DNA from: Gammaproteobacteria bacterium
Lineage (GTDB): Bacteria > Pseudomonadota > Gammaproteobacteria > GCA-001735895
Direction of reading: 5' to 3'
NCBI GenBank assembly: GCA_027293245.1
Contig: JAPUFZ010000066.1
Span: forward strand, 1 to 8,685
DNA length: 8,685 nucleotides
Shown here: positions 1 to 6,341 of the stretch, in pieces
Numbering within the stretch: position 1 is the first letter of the stretch
Layout: every line of letters starts with the position of its first letter
Translations under genes and position numbers: made by a program
The notes under the pieces: generated by a model
Told to the model about the DNA's origin: nothing
The model's database searches: none
What the model saw: the letters and a program-made list of their open reading frames with translations, nothing else

Positions 1-433
1 AGACCAGGTTTCGGGCCATTGGAATTACCTCGACCGGTAATGGAAATTTGCCGAGTGTATCGACCAGCTTGGATTCGTCGGCAATACAGATAAATTGATC
101 ACTAGCGGCAGCGATAATCTTTTCACGTGTGAGCGCACCACCACCACCCTTGACTAAATGCAACGCATGGTTTGATTCGTCGGTACCATCAACATAAATC
201 GACAGACAATCCGAATCGTTCAAATCGATTACGCTAATACCCCATTTTTTCAACCGTTCGCTAGAAGCTTCAGAACTGGATACAGCGGCCCTGATTTCTC
301 CGGGCATTTTTTCGGCTAACAGATCTATAAAATGGTTCACCGTAGAACCCGTGCCGACACCGATAACTGAACCTGGTTTGACGTAATCCAGGGCGGCTTG
401 TGCCGAGATTCTTTTTTTATCTTCGGAATTCAT
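1..433 (-). CDS. rpiA: Ribose-5-phosphate isomerase A, C-terminal part missing (window edge)
   Basis: Interconverts ribose 5-phosphate and ribulose 5-phosphate in the non-oxidative pentose phosphate pathway, in the cytoplasm. Translating the minus strand from the ATG at 433 gives 144 residues without a stop before the window edge; E. coli RpiA has 219, so about two thirds is present. Visible family motifs are the phosphate-binding GTGST loop (residues 27-31), SSSEAS (52-57), the DGTDE stretch with the two acidic active-site residues (D82, D85, equivalent to D81 and D84 of E. coli), [11 protein letters not shown] (95-105, with K95 and the catalytic-base position E104), and [13 protein letters not shown] (128-140). 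The Shine-Dalgarno is weak. It is divergent from ilvA, with 173 bp between the two chosen starts. Identification is secure; only the 3' end is unknown. Confidence 0.96.
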   Translation of the reverse strand, partial: MNSEDKKRISAQAALDYVKPGSVIGVGTGSTVNHFIDLLAEKMPGEIRAAVSSSEASSERLKKWGISVIDLNDSDCLSIYVDGTDESNHALHLVKGGGGALTREKIIAAASDQFICIADESKLVDTLGKFPLPVEVIPMARNLV

Positions 434-471
434 AACAATATCTTAACCGGCATTTAATGAAGATTTGGCGC

Positions 472-500
472 ATATTAGCGATTGGCCCGACAAAAGTCAT
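472..500 (-). promoter_or_regulatory. Candidate sigma70 promoter for rpiA
   Basis: On the minus strand an ATGACT box (-35, plus coordinates 495-500, 4 of 6 consensus bases) is followed by a 17-bp spacer and TAATAT (-10, 472-477, 4 of 6). Transcription would start near 465 and leave a leader of about 32 nt before the rpiA ATG. Seen by eye only; the spacing is ideal but both boxes are moderate matches. Confidence 0.35.
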
Positions 501-541
501 TGCAATAACGCTATTTACGGCAGTCTGTATTACTTTAATCA

Positions 542-570
542 TTGCCTGGAGCGCCGGCACTATTCATAAT
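542..570 (+). promoter_or_regulatory. Candidate sigma70 promoter for ilvA
   Basis: TTGCCT (542-547) and CATAAT (565-570) are separated by exactly 17 bp, giving 4 of 6 and 5 of 6 matches to the sigma70 consensus. The start point would be near 577, about 30 nt upstream of the ATG at 607. It lies inside the upstream open stretch 457-606, so if it is the main promoter the more upstream ATG at 457 cannot be the start. No leader peptide or attenuator hairpin is visible between it and the gene. Confidence 0.45.
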
Positions 571-606
571 CTCTGGTTGGATTACTTAACAGAAACTACT
601 CGCGCT

Positions 607-2130
607 ATGGCGAAACAACAATTTTTAGAAAAAGTGTTAACTGCCAGGGTTTATGATGTTGCCAGGGAGACCCCACTGGACTACCTGGAACGTATTTCCA
701 GCCGTTTTGATAACAAGGTCTGGCTAAAACGAGAAGACTTGCAATCAATATATTCGTTCAAGCTCCGGGGTGCATTTAATGCAATTTATCAAGTGCATCG
801 GATCCATCCGGAACTTGCCGGGGTAATTACGGCCTCGGCTGGTAATCATGCGCAGGGAGTTGCCCTTGCGGCCAGCAAGCTGCATCTGAAAGCGACAATC
901 GTGATGCCGACCTCGACACCGAATATCAAGGTTTCGGCGGTCAAATCTTTCGGTGCGAAGGTAATATTGCATGGTGATAACTTCGATGCTGCAAAGGACT
1001 ATTGTCTTGAATTAGCAAAAAAAGAAGGCCTGGCCTTCATCCACCCGTTCGATGACTTCAACGTCATGGCAGGGCAGGGTACCATCGCACACGAAATTAT
1101 CCGTCAGCATCCAGACAACATTGATGCCATATTCGTTCCGGTCGGGGGTGGTGGCCTGATGGCTGGAATTGCCGGGTTTATCAAGGCGGTTAAACCCGAT
1201 GTGAAGCTCATAGCGGTAGAACCTGCCGATGCGGCCTGTTTCTACGAAGCGATAAAGGCCGGACGCAGAGTTACCCTGAAGGAAGTCGGAATCTTCGCCG
1301 ATGGAGTGGCTGTGCGGCAAATAGGTAAAAAAACCTATAGCATGCTCCGGGACCTGGTCGATGACGTGATTACAGTATCCACTGACCAGATTTGCGCTGC
1401 TATTAAAGATACCTTCGAGGATACCCGTGCGATTTGCGAACCAGCAGGTGCAGTATCACTTGCCGGATTAAAAAAATATGTAGAGAGCAAGGGACTCAAA
1501 GGACGAACACTGGTCGCAATTAACAGTGGTGCGAATATGAATTTTGATCGTTTGCGGCACGTTTCGGAACGTTCGGAACTCGGTGAGGAACGTGAAGCCC
1601 TGCTCGCTGTTCAAATCCCGGAGCAGCCCGGCAGCTTTAAGCGCTTTTGCCAGATTATTGGTAGACGTCAGATTACCGAGTTTAACTACCGTTATGCGGA
1701 CGATTCGATCGCCCGGGTATTTGCCGGAATTCAGCTGACTCATGGTATCGCTGAAAAAAATGAGTTTATCGCCCTGCTAAAGTCAAAAAACTATCCGGTT
1801 GTTGATATGAGCGATAACGAAGTTGCCAAGTTGCATGCGCGCTACATGGTGGGTGGTCATCCTGGGGCAAGCGTCACCAACGAGCTGTTATTTCGCTTTC
1901 AGTTCCCCGAAAAACCCGGCGCCTTATTAAATTTTTTGATGAAAGTTGGCAAACGCTGGAATATCAGCCTGTTTCACTACCGTAATCATGGGTCCAATTT
2001 TGGTCGCATTTTAATGGGCTTCCAGGTCGATAAGGCTGACCACGAAACGTTTCGTGCATTCCTGTCGAGCCTGGATATTCCCCATTGGGATGAGACGGAA
2101 AATTCGGCATACCAGCTATTTTTAAAATGA
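607..2130 (+). CDS. ilvA: Threonine ammonia-lyase (threonine dehydratase), biosynthetic, two ACT-like domains
   Basis: PLP-dependent deamination of L-threonine to 2-oxobutanoate, the first committed step of isoleucine synthesis. From the ATG at 607 the protein has 507 residues, against 514 for E. coli IlvA, and aligns from its first residues. The N-terminal catalytic domain (about 1-320) shows the PLP lysine in SFKLRG (K52), the SAGNHAQG motif (77-84) and the phosphate-binding glycine loop VGGGGL (179-184). Two ACT-like regulatory modules follow, starting near 331 (ALLAVQIPEQPGSF) and 427 (LLFRFQFPEKPGAL), so this is the long, isoleucine-inhibited biosynthetic form rather than the short catabolic TdcB type. 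The frame stays open upstream to an ATG at 457, which would add 50 residues with a hydrophobic segment, but that ATG has no ribosome site and a good promoter sits inside the extension. No clear terminator hairpin follows the TGA. Confidence 0.95.
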   Translation: MAKQQFLEKVLTARVYDVARETPLDYLERISSRFDNKVWLKREDLQSIYSFKLRGAFNAIYQVHRIHPELAGVITASAGNHAQGVALAASKLHLKATIVMPTSTPNIKVSAVKSFGAKVILHGDNFDAAKDYCLELAKKEGLAFIHPFDDFNVMAGQGTIAHEIIRQHPDNIDAIFVPVGGGGLMAGIAGFIKAVKPDVKLIAVEPADAACFYEAIKAGRRVTLKEVGIFADGVAVRQIGKKTYSMLRDLVDDVITVSTDQICAAIKDTFEDTRAICEPAGAVSLAGLKKYVESKGLKGRTLVAINSGANMNFDRLRHVSERSELGEEREALLAVQIPEQPGSFKRFCQIIGRRQITEFNYRYADDSIARVFAGIQLTHGIAEKNEFIALLKSKNYPVVDMSDNEVAKLHARYMVGGHPGASVTNELLFRFQFPEKPGALLNFLMKVGKRWNISLFHYRNHGSNFGRILMGFQVDKADHETFRAFLSSLDIPHWDETENSAYQLFLK

Positions 2131-2199
2131 CGTTTTATTAATGTAATCTCTGAACTAACGAGCTTAACTACACGGAAAATTGGAGTATTAACAGATGAG

Positions 2200-2382
2200 A
2201 TACCAACCGCGGTGCCGTCGCAATTCTATCAACCTTGAACCGAAGGTTCAGGTGGGGTTATTGGTAACCCTTCAGGCTTCCCGACTAATCAGGCATGCGC
2301 ACCAGCGTTACACGAAAGTCCCCGAGATTGATAAATAGGCTCAAGGATTATGATGGCTGCTAACGAACACCGCAGTTAGTAT
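2200..2382 (-). ncRNA. ssrS: 6S RNA
   Basis: 6S RNA binds the sigma70 RNA polymerase holoenzyme as an open-promoter mimic and dampens transcription in stationary phase. On the minus strand the ends form a continuous 15-bp closing stem (2368-2382 with 2200-2214, two G-U pairs), giving about 183 nt against 183-184 in E. coli. Blocks shared with the E. coli RNA, in order, are the CTGCGGTGTTCG start, TCCTTGAGCCTATTTAT, GGTGCGCATGCC, GTCGGGAAGCCT, a CACCTGAACC...GGTTCAAGG hairpin (2236-2250), and GCGACGGCACC near the 3' end. Its position directly downstream of zapA on the same strand is the usual one in gammaproteobacteria. It converges on ilvA and has its own promoter. The ends are inferred from the stem; the real 3' end may be trimmed by a few bases. 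I see no convincing terminator in 2131-2199. Confidence 0.9.
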
Positions 2383-2388
2383 GCAATT

Positions 2389-2418
2389 ACTATACGCCAG
2401 CTGAAGACGAAAAGTAAA
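2389..2418 (-). promoter_or_regulatory. Candidate sigma70 promoter of ssrS (6S RNA)
   Basis: Minus-strand TATAGT (2389-2394, 5 of 6 consensus) lies 18 bp from TTTACT (2413-2418, 4 of 6). A start 7 nt beyond the -10 box falls at 2382, exactly the first base of the 6S closing stem. The promoter sits right after the zapA stop codon, so 6S can be made independently of zapA or by processing of a zapA transcript. Confidence 0.55.
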
Positions 2419-2420
2419 AT

Positions 2421-2732
2421 TTAAATTTCTAATTGGCGTGCCTGCTCAAGCGCTTTACTTATTTTGCTTTCCAGGCTCTTCAGTCGGGGGGGTAAATTTT
2501 CGCCAAGCTCTTTTTCTACCTGGCTGGATTTAAGAAAATCGTTGGTTATATTGAGTGCGGTGATAACCGCTACTCTTTCGGAACCGATGATATTTCCACC
2601 GTCGCGTACTTCGCGCATCTTGCCGTCCAGATATTCTGCGGATGCTAACAGGGCGGGCTGTTCACCCGATGGACAGGCGACTTTATAGTCTTTGTCGAGA
2701 ATTGAAACACTAATCGCTAAAGCGTCGTTCAT
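2421..2732 (-). CDS. zapA: Cell division protein ZapA
   Basis: ZapA binds FtsZ and promotes bundling of protofilaments and Z-ring stability at midcell. The 103-residue product matches the family in size (E. coli 109) and layout: a small globular head (about 1-65) beginning with ISVSILDKDYKVACP and containing the conserved VAVITALNIT helix (54-63), then a coiled-coil tail (about 66-101) rich in K, E and L that mediates tetramerisation. The ATG overlaps the stop of the preceding coiled-coil gene in an ATGA (2729-2732), which suggests translational coupling. 6S RNA follows directly, as in other gammaproteobacteria. Confidence 0.93.
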   Translation of the reverse strand: MNDALAISVSILDKDYKVACPSGEQPALLASAEYLDGKMREVRDGGNIIGSERVAVITALNITNDFLKSSQVEKELGENLPPRLKSLESKISKALEQARQLEI

Positions 2733-2959
2733 GTGCCTAGTTCGAGTGATTTTAAACGGGAAATCATAGCTTCAACGCGGCTTCTCGCCAATTCGGTTTT
2801 CTCGACCAGTTGAGAGCGCTCAATACTGAGCTTGTCTTTTTGCTGCCGCAGACTGGTATTTTCATTTTTTAACATACCAACGGTGTCGATCAGTTCGTCG
2901 ATACGTTGTTCCAGGTGACTGAGGTCGGTTTCGGTATATACGTTTTTATCGGAAGCCAT
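2729..2959 (-). CDS. Small coiled-coil protein, TIGR02449 family (ZapB-like)
   Basis: A 76-residue protein that is almost entirely a predicted coiled coil (about 13-71, with LxxRIDELIDTVGMLKNEN heptads and many E, K, Q and R). Proteins of this type are found directly upstream of zapA in pseudomonads and relatives and are grouped as TIGR02449; a role beside ZapA at the division ring, like that of ZapB, is an inference from position and shape. The frame opens further upstream to a TTG at 2980, but the ATG at 2959 begins the usual MAS-type N-terminus and is preferred. Its stop overlaps the zapA start by 4 bp. No good Shine-Dalgarno is visible, which fits either weak initiation or a leaderless message. 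Confidence 0.82.
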   Translation of the reverse strand: MASDKNVYTETDLSHLEQRIDELIDTVGMLKNENTSLRQQKDKLSIERSQLVEKTELARSRVEAMISRLKSLELGT

Positions 2960-2964
2960 AGTGT

Positions 2965-2994
2965 AATATTCGGGTTTCAAAGCACGCCAGTCAA
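2965..2994 (-). promoter_or_regulatory. Candidate promoter for the coiled-coil gene and zapA
   Basis: Minus-strand TTGACT (2989-2994, 5 of 6 consensus) is 18 bp from AATATT (2965-2970, 4 of 6). The predicted start point falls at or within a base or two of the ATG at 2959, so the message would be leaderless or nearly so. A separate TAAAAT lies farther upstream (about 3028-3033) without a good -35 box. Tentative. Confidence 0.25.
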
Positions 2995-3106
2995 GTGCTG
3001 GACACTGCTAATAGTTCGCTATTTTACGCGATTATTGGGTTGACGCCCAGATTTCTTCCTCGAGAAAATGTTCTTAAGGGCAATTCGTTGCCACTCTGAT
3101 TCTGGC

Positions 3107-3121
3107 TCACCCCCCGGGTGA
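3107..3121. repeat. Short perfect inverted repeat in the zapA-ygfB divergent region
   Basis: TCACCC-CCC-GGGTGA: a 6-bp perfect inverted repeat with a 3-base centre, in the middle of the 273-bp gap between the two divergent transcription units. It has no T-run on either side, so it is not a terminator. It could be an operator or chance. The rest of the gap holds only the promoter candidates. Confidence 0.3.
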
Positions 3122-3171
3122 TACTCGTATTTACGGAAAAATCAGGACCTCATGCCGCAGGCTTTGTGTAT

Positions 3172-3199
3172 TTTTACCTGGCCCACCGAGTGATAGAAT
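3172..3199 (+). promoter_or_regulatory. Candidate extended -10 promoter for the ygfB-pepP-ubiH-ubiI operon
   Basis: TAGAAT (3194-3199, 5 of 6 consensus) is preceded by TGA, making an extended -10 element (TGnTAGAAT). The -35 region is T-rich and poor (TTTTAC at 3172-3177, 16-bp spacer), as is common for extended -10 promoters. Transcription would start near 3206, leaving about 27 nt before the ygfB ATG, with a GGA 9 bases upstream of that ATG. Confidence 0.45.
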
Positions 3200-3232
3200 G
3201 CAAAAATTATACAAAACCCTGGAATTTCTACA

Positions 3233-3775
3233 ATGCTGGATTTCGATTCTATTCAGAATGCTTTGCAGAAGCTGGGTGCCACGGCTGATGCAGCGGAATC
3301 ACATGGTACCCTCTGTGGGCTTCTGCTCGATAATTCGGGCATGGATCTATGGTTAAGACATAGCCTGGATGCATTACCCGAAAAAGGTAATGTGCTGGCC
3401 GCCGAAGAGTTGCAAGTCCTGAAACAGTTGTTTGAACAGTCGCGAGAACAACTCAACATTGACGATTGCTCATTCGAGCTGTTACTGCCTGACGATGCGG
3501 ATGATCTGGCAGTACGGTTACTGGGTTTAGCGAGCTGGTGCCAGGGATTTTTGTACAGTATTGGCGTGATTGGCAAAGACAGGCTTGAGTCCCTGGATAA
3601 ACAATCGCAGGAATGTTTGTCAGATTTACTCGAAATCGGTAAGCTCGACCATCGAGCAGCGGCTTCCGAGGAAGCCGAGCAGCAATATTCAGAGTTGGTC
3701 GAGCATGTTCGTATGTCGGTGCTGATGCTGAATGAAACCATGAATCTACTGATGCCAACACCGTCTATCCAGTAA
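3233..3775 (+). CDS. ygfB: UPF0149 family protein YgfB
   Basis: An all-helical cytoplasmic protein of 180 residues (E. coli YgfB has 192). Family landmarks are the N-terminal ESHGTLCGLL (22-31), the central LLPDDADDLAVRLLGLASWCQGFLYSIGV block (84-112) and the C-terminal ELVEHVRMSVLML helix (154-166). The biochemical role is not settled; in Pseudomonas aeruginosa YgfB has been linked to beta-lactam resistance through control of ampDh3, and I do not know whether that applies here. It is the first gene of the plus-strand operon, 30 bp ahead of pepP, in the same order as in E. coli. The ATG at 3233 has a weak GGA Shine-Dalgarno. Confidence 0.93.
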   Translation: MLDFDSIQNALQKLGATADAAESHGTLCGLLLDNSGMDLWLRHSLDALPEKGNVLAAEELQVLKQLFEQSREQLNIDDCSFELLLPDDADDLAVRLLGLASWCQGFLYSIGVIGKDRLESLDKQSQECLSDLLEIGKLDHRAAASEEAEQQYSELVEHVRMSVLMLNETMNLLMPTPSIQ

Positions 3776-3805
3776 TCAGAGACTCCTAAATATTAGAGCA
3801 AACCA

Positions 3806-5110
3806 ATGAAGCAATCTGAATTCAAGCGCCGACGTACCGAATTAATGAAAATGATGGGTAAAAATACGATCGCGATTCTACCCGCGGCTTCGCTACTTAC
3901 GCGAAATCGGGATGCCGACTTTCCTTTCCGGCAGGACAGTGATTTCCTCTACCTTACCGGGTTCAATGAACCCGATGCTGTGATGGTGCTTATGCCGGGG
4001 CGTAAACATGGTGAGTATATTTTATTTTGTCGAGAGTAGGATGAAGAGCAGGAAACCTGGCATGGCCGCCGCGCAGGGCAGGAAGGCGCAATCGAAATTT
4101 ATGCTGCAGACGACTCCTTTCCAATAGATGACATCGACGACATCCTGCCCGGGTTGCTGGAAGGAACCGACAAAATATTCAATATCATGGGCCAGTACCC
4201 CGAATTCGATCAGAGATTAATCGGCTGGGTCAATCATATTAAGGCGCAATCGCGGGCCGGAGTTCATGTGCCATCCGAGTTTGTTTCGCTGGATTATGTA
4301 CTACATGATATCCGCCTTTACAAGAGTCGGGAGGAGCTCAAATTGATGCGCAGGGCGGCGTCGATTAGTGCCAGGGCACACCAGCAGGCGATGCGAATTT
4401 GCAAACCCGGCTTGTTCGAATACCAGATTGCGGCTGAGTTCGATTACGAGTTTCGCAAAAGCAACGCCGTGCACGCTTATTCAGCTATCGTCGGCGGTGG
4501 AGCCAATGGCTGTATTTTGCACTATACGGATAATGGTGACCCGTTAAATGATGGCGACCTGTTGTTAATTGATGCTGGTTGCGAGGTTGAAGGCTATGCA
4601 TCGGATATCACCCGGACCTTTCCGGTGAATGGCAAGTACAGTGCGGCCCAGCGTGAAATCTATGAAATTGTACTGGCAGCTCAGAAAGCAGGGATTCGCA
4701 AGGTAAAACCGGGTAATCACTGGAACGACCCGCATAACGCTGCGGTGCGAGCGATAACCCGGGGGTTAATGGAAATAAAATTGCTAAAAGGTAGCCTGGC
4801 CAGGCTGATTAAGGAACGGGCGTATCGTAAATTCTATATGCACCGCACGGGTCATTGGCTGGGGCTTGACGTACACGATGTCGGCGACTATAAAGTTGGC
4901 GATCAATGGCGCTTACTTGAGCCCGGAATGGTGTTGACGATTGAGCCGGGGATATATATTCCAGCGAAGAGCAAGGGGGTGAGGCGTAAATGGTGGAACA
5001 TCGGCATTCGAATTGAAGATGATGTGCTGGTGACGCGCGATGGATGCGAGGTGCTTTCCGCGGCAGTGCCAAAAACAATCCAGGACATCGAAGCTTTAAT
5101 GGCCGGGTAG
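3806..5110 (+). pseudogene. pepP: Xaa-Pro aminopeptidase PepP, complete but interrupted by one in-frame TAG
   Basis: Aminopeptidase P removes the N-terminal residue ahead of proline. Read through one stop codon, the gene encodes 434 residues (E. coli PepP about 440). The N-terminal domain (about 1-120, RDADFPFRQDSDFLYLTGFNEPDAV at 33-57) and the C-terminal pita-bread metallopeptidase domain are both present. All five dimanganese ligands are at the expected places: D256, D267, H350, E380 and E404 (E. coli D260, D271, H354, E383, E406), with the HWLGLDVHDVG motif around H350. Codon 78 is TAG (4037-4039); both sides are in one frame, so it is a substitution and not a frameshift. The upstream piece encodes only 77 residues. 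Restart codons downstream (TTG 4154, ATG 4187) lack ribosome sites and would drop the N-terminal domain. The protein is lost, made by readthrough, or the base is a sequence error. It lies 30 bp after ygfB and 10 bp before ubiH. Confidence 0.92.
4037..4039 (+). other. In-frame amber codon inside pepP
   Basis: TAG at codon 78, between LFCRE and DEEQETWHGRRAG. The surrounding residues align with PepP homologues without gap or shift. A single base change from CAG, AAG or GAG would produce it. The gene's own terminator at 5108-5110 is also TAG, followed in frame by TAA seven codons later (5129-5131). Confidence 0.9.
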
Positions 5111-5120
5111 ATCGAAAGTC

Positions 5121-6341
5121 ATGCAGCTTAACCCGGATATTGTCATTATTGGCGGCGGCCTCGTTGGTTTGAGCGCTGCGCTGGCATTGCAACACCCGGA
5201 CCGCCATATCAGTATCATCGAATCAAGCGCATTGGAGCAGAAAGTGGCCACCGGGCTTAGCGCACGCTCGATCGCTCTCTCCTATGCCAGCGTGCAGATA
5301 TTCAAGGCCCTCGGGTTATGGGATGATATTAAAACGACGGCATGCCCGATAAAGACCATTCACATTTCAAGCCAGGGTGAATGGGGTGTTACCCGGCTGC
5401 AGGCATGCGATTATGATCTAGAGGCACTGGGATATATTATCGAGAGCGCGACACTGGGGGCTTTGTTACTCGACAGGGTCAGGCGATCAAAATTGATTAG
5501 CCTCAACACCGGAGCAGAATTCGAATCGGCGCATTTCAGCGATAAGGTGAAGTTGCGATATCGGTGCCAGGACCAATCGCAGGAGATAGAAGCAAGTCTG
5601 GTCTTGATAGCCGATGGGACGCAGTCGAAAGCCAGGTCCAGCCTCGGCATCGAACATCGTACGGTTGATTATGCGCAGGCTGCAATAATCACCAATGTTG
5701 AAGTATCAAAACCAACCCCCGGGATTGCCTACGAACGTTTTACCCAGAGCGGACCGTTGGCGATGTTGCCGCTAGGCCGCAATCGATATGCCTGTGTCTG
5801 GACTCAGGACCCCGACTTCAGTCGGGAATTAATGCAACTAGACGATGAAGAATTTGCTGCTTCGTTACAACGCAGCTTTGGTTATCGATTGGGATTTTTA
5901 GACCGAATCGGGCCGAGGTACAGTTTTCCACTGTATAGGACGGAGGCTCTGGGGCTAGTGAAAGACCGATGCCTGTTGATTGGTAACGCGGCTAACACCT
6001 TACATCCAGTGGCTGGGCAGGGACTTAATCTGGCCTTGCGCGATGTCGCCAGCTTAACTCATTTGTTTGAAGATGCGACCATTGGCTCACTCGATGGGCA
6101 ATCGATTAAACGGCTGCTAGAAAATTACCAATCGTCACGAGTCGCCGAGCAGCGCCAGGTAGTCCGCCTCGGTGATGGTATGGTCAGCCTGTTTTCGAAC
6201 GATCTGCCAGTATTAAAACAGTTTCGTGCCGGCGCACTTGCTTTACTCGATATTGTGCCGGCGCTAAAAGCCGAGGTAGCAATGTCGGGTATGGGTTTTA
6301 GTTACGCTGGTAATCCCATGTTGCGCGGGCGCATGCGATGA
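5121..6341 (+). CDS. ubiH: 2-octaprenyl-6-methoxyphenol hydroxylase UbiH
   Basis: FAD-dependent monooxygenase of the UbiH/UbiF/VisC/COQ6 family, acting at the membrane-associated ubiquinone pathway on the C1 position of the prenylated ring. The 406-residue product (E. coli 392) starts with a Rossmann FAD fold, IIGGGLVG (9-16), has the DG motif ADGTQS (164-169) and the second FAD motif GNAANTLHPVAGQGLNL (288-304). The GN in place of the common GD is also found in E. coli UbiH and separates it from the next gene. The middle block RFTQSGPLAMLPL (206-218) is likewise UbiH-like. It starts 10 bp after pepP, with GAAAG ahead of the ATG, and overlaps ubiI by 4 bp. Assignment to UbiH rather than a sister hydroxylase rests on these motifs and on gene order. 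Confidence 0.92.
   Translation: MQLNPDIVIIGGGLVGLSAALALQHPDRHISIIESSALEQKVATGLSARSIALSYASVQIFKALGLWDDIKTTACPIKTIHISSQGEWGVTRLQACDYDLEALGYIIESATLGALLLDRVRRSKLISLNTGAEFESAHFSDKVKLRYRCQDQSQEIEASLVLIADGTQSKARSSLGIEHRTVDYAQAAIITNVEVSKPTPGIAYERFTQSGPLAMLPLGRNRYACVWTQDPDFSRELMQLDDEEFAASLQRSFGYRLGFLDRIGPRYSFPLYRTEALGLVKDRCLLIGNAANTLHPVAGQGLNLALRDVASLTHLFEDATIGSLDGQSIKRLLENYQSSRVAEQRQVVRLGDGMVSLFSNDLPVLKQFRAGALALLDIVPALKAEVAMSGMGFSYAGNPMLRGRMR

Noticed and set aside
2131..2199. Rho-independent terminator for ilvA or 6S RNA
   Set aside because: No GC-rich hairpin followed by a T-run could be found on either strand.
2201..2270. Reading the palindromic TGAACC...GGTTCA block as a plus-strand terminator of ilvA or a REP element
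   Set aside because: It is fully explained as a hairpin of the minus-strand 6S RNA and has no following T-run.
3253..3741. Long minus-strand open frame (162 codons) opposite ygfB
   Set aside because: It is antisense to a well-recognised gene, is Ser-, Asn- and Cys-rich in a way typical of reversed codons, and has no family resemblance or ribosome site.
4040..5110. The C-terminal part of pepP as an independent short M24 peptidase gene starting at TTG 4154
   Set aside because: No ribosome site precedes TTG 4154 or ATG 4187, the codons between the TAG and 4154 still match PepP, and the frame is continuous with 3806. It is one interrupted gene.
3806..5110. UAG recoded as an amino acid (alternative code or pyrrolysine) in this organism
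   Set aside because: The same gene ends with TAG at the position where PepP proteins normally end, there is no tandem recoding signal next to codon 78, and other genes here show no internal TAG. Kept only as a remote option to test.
4809..5207. Minus-strand open frame of 132 codons across the pepP-ubiH junction
   Set aside because: Shadow of two conserved genes; composition looks random and no motif is visible.
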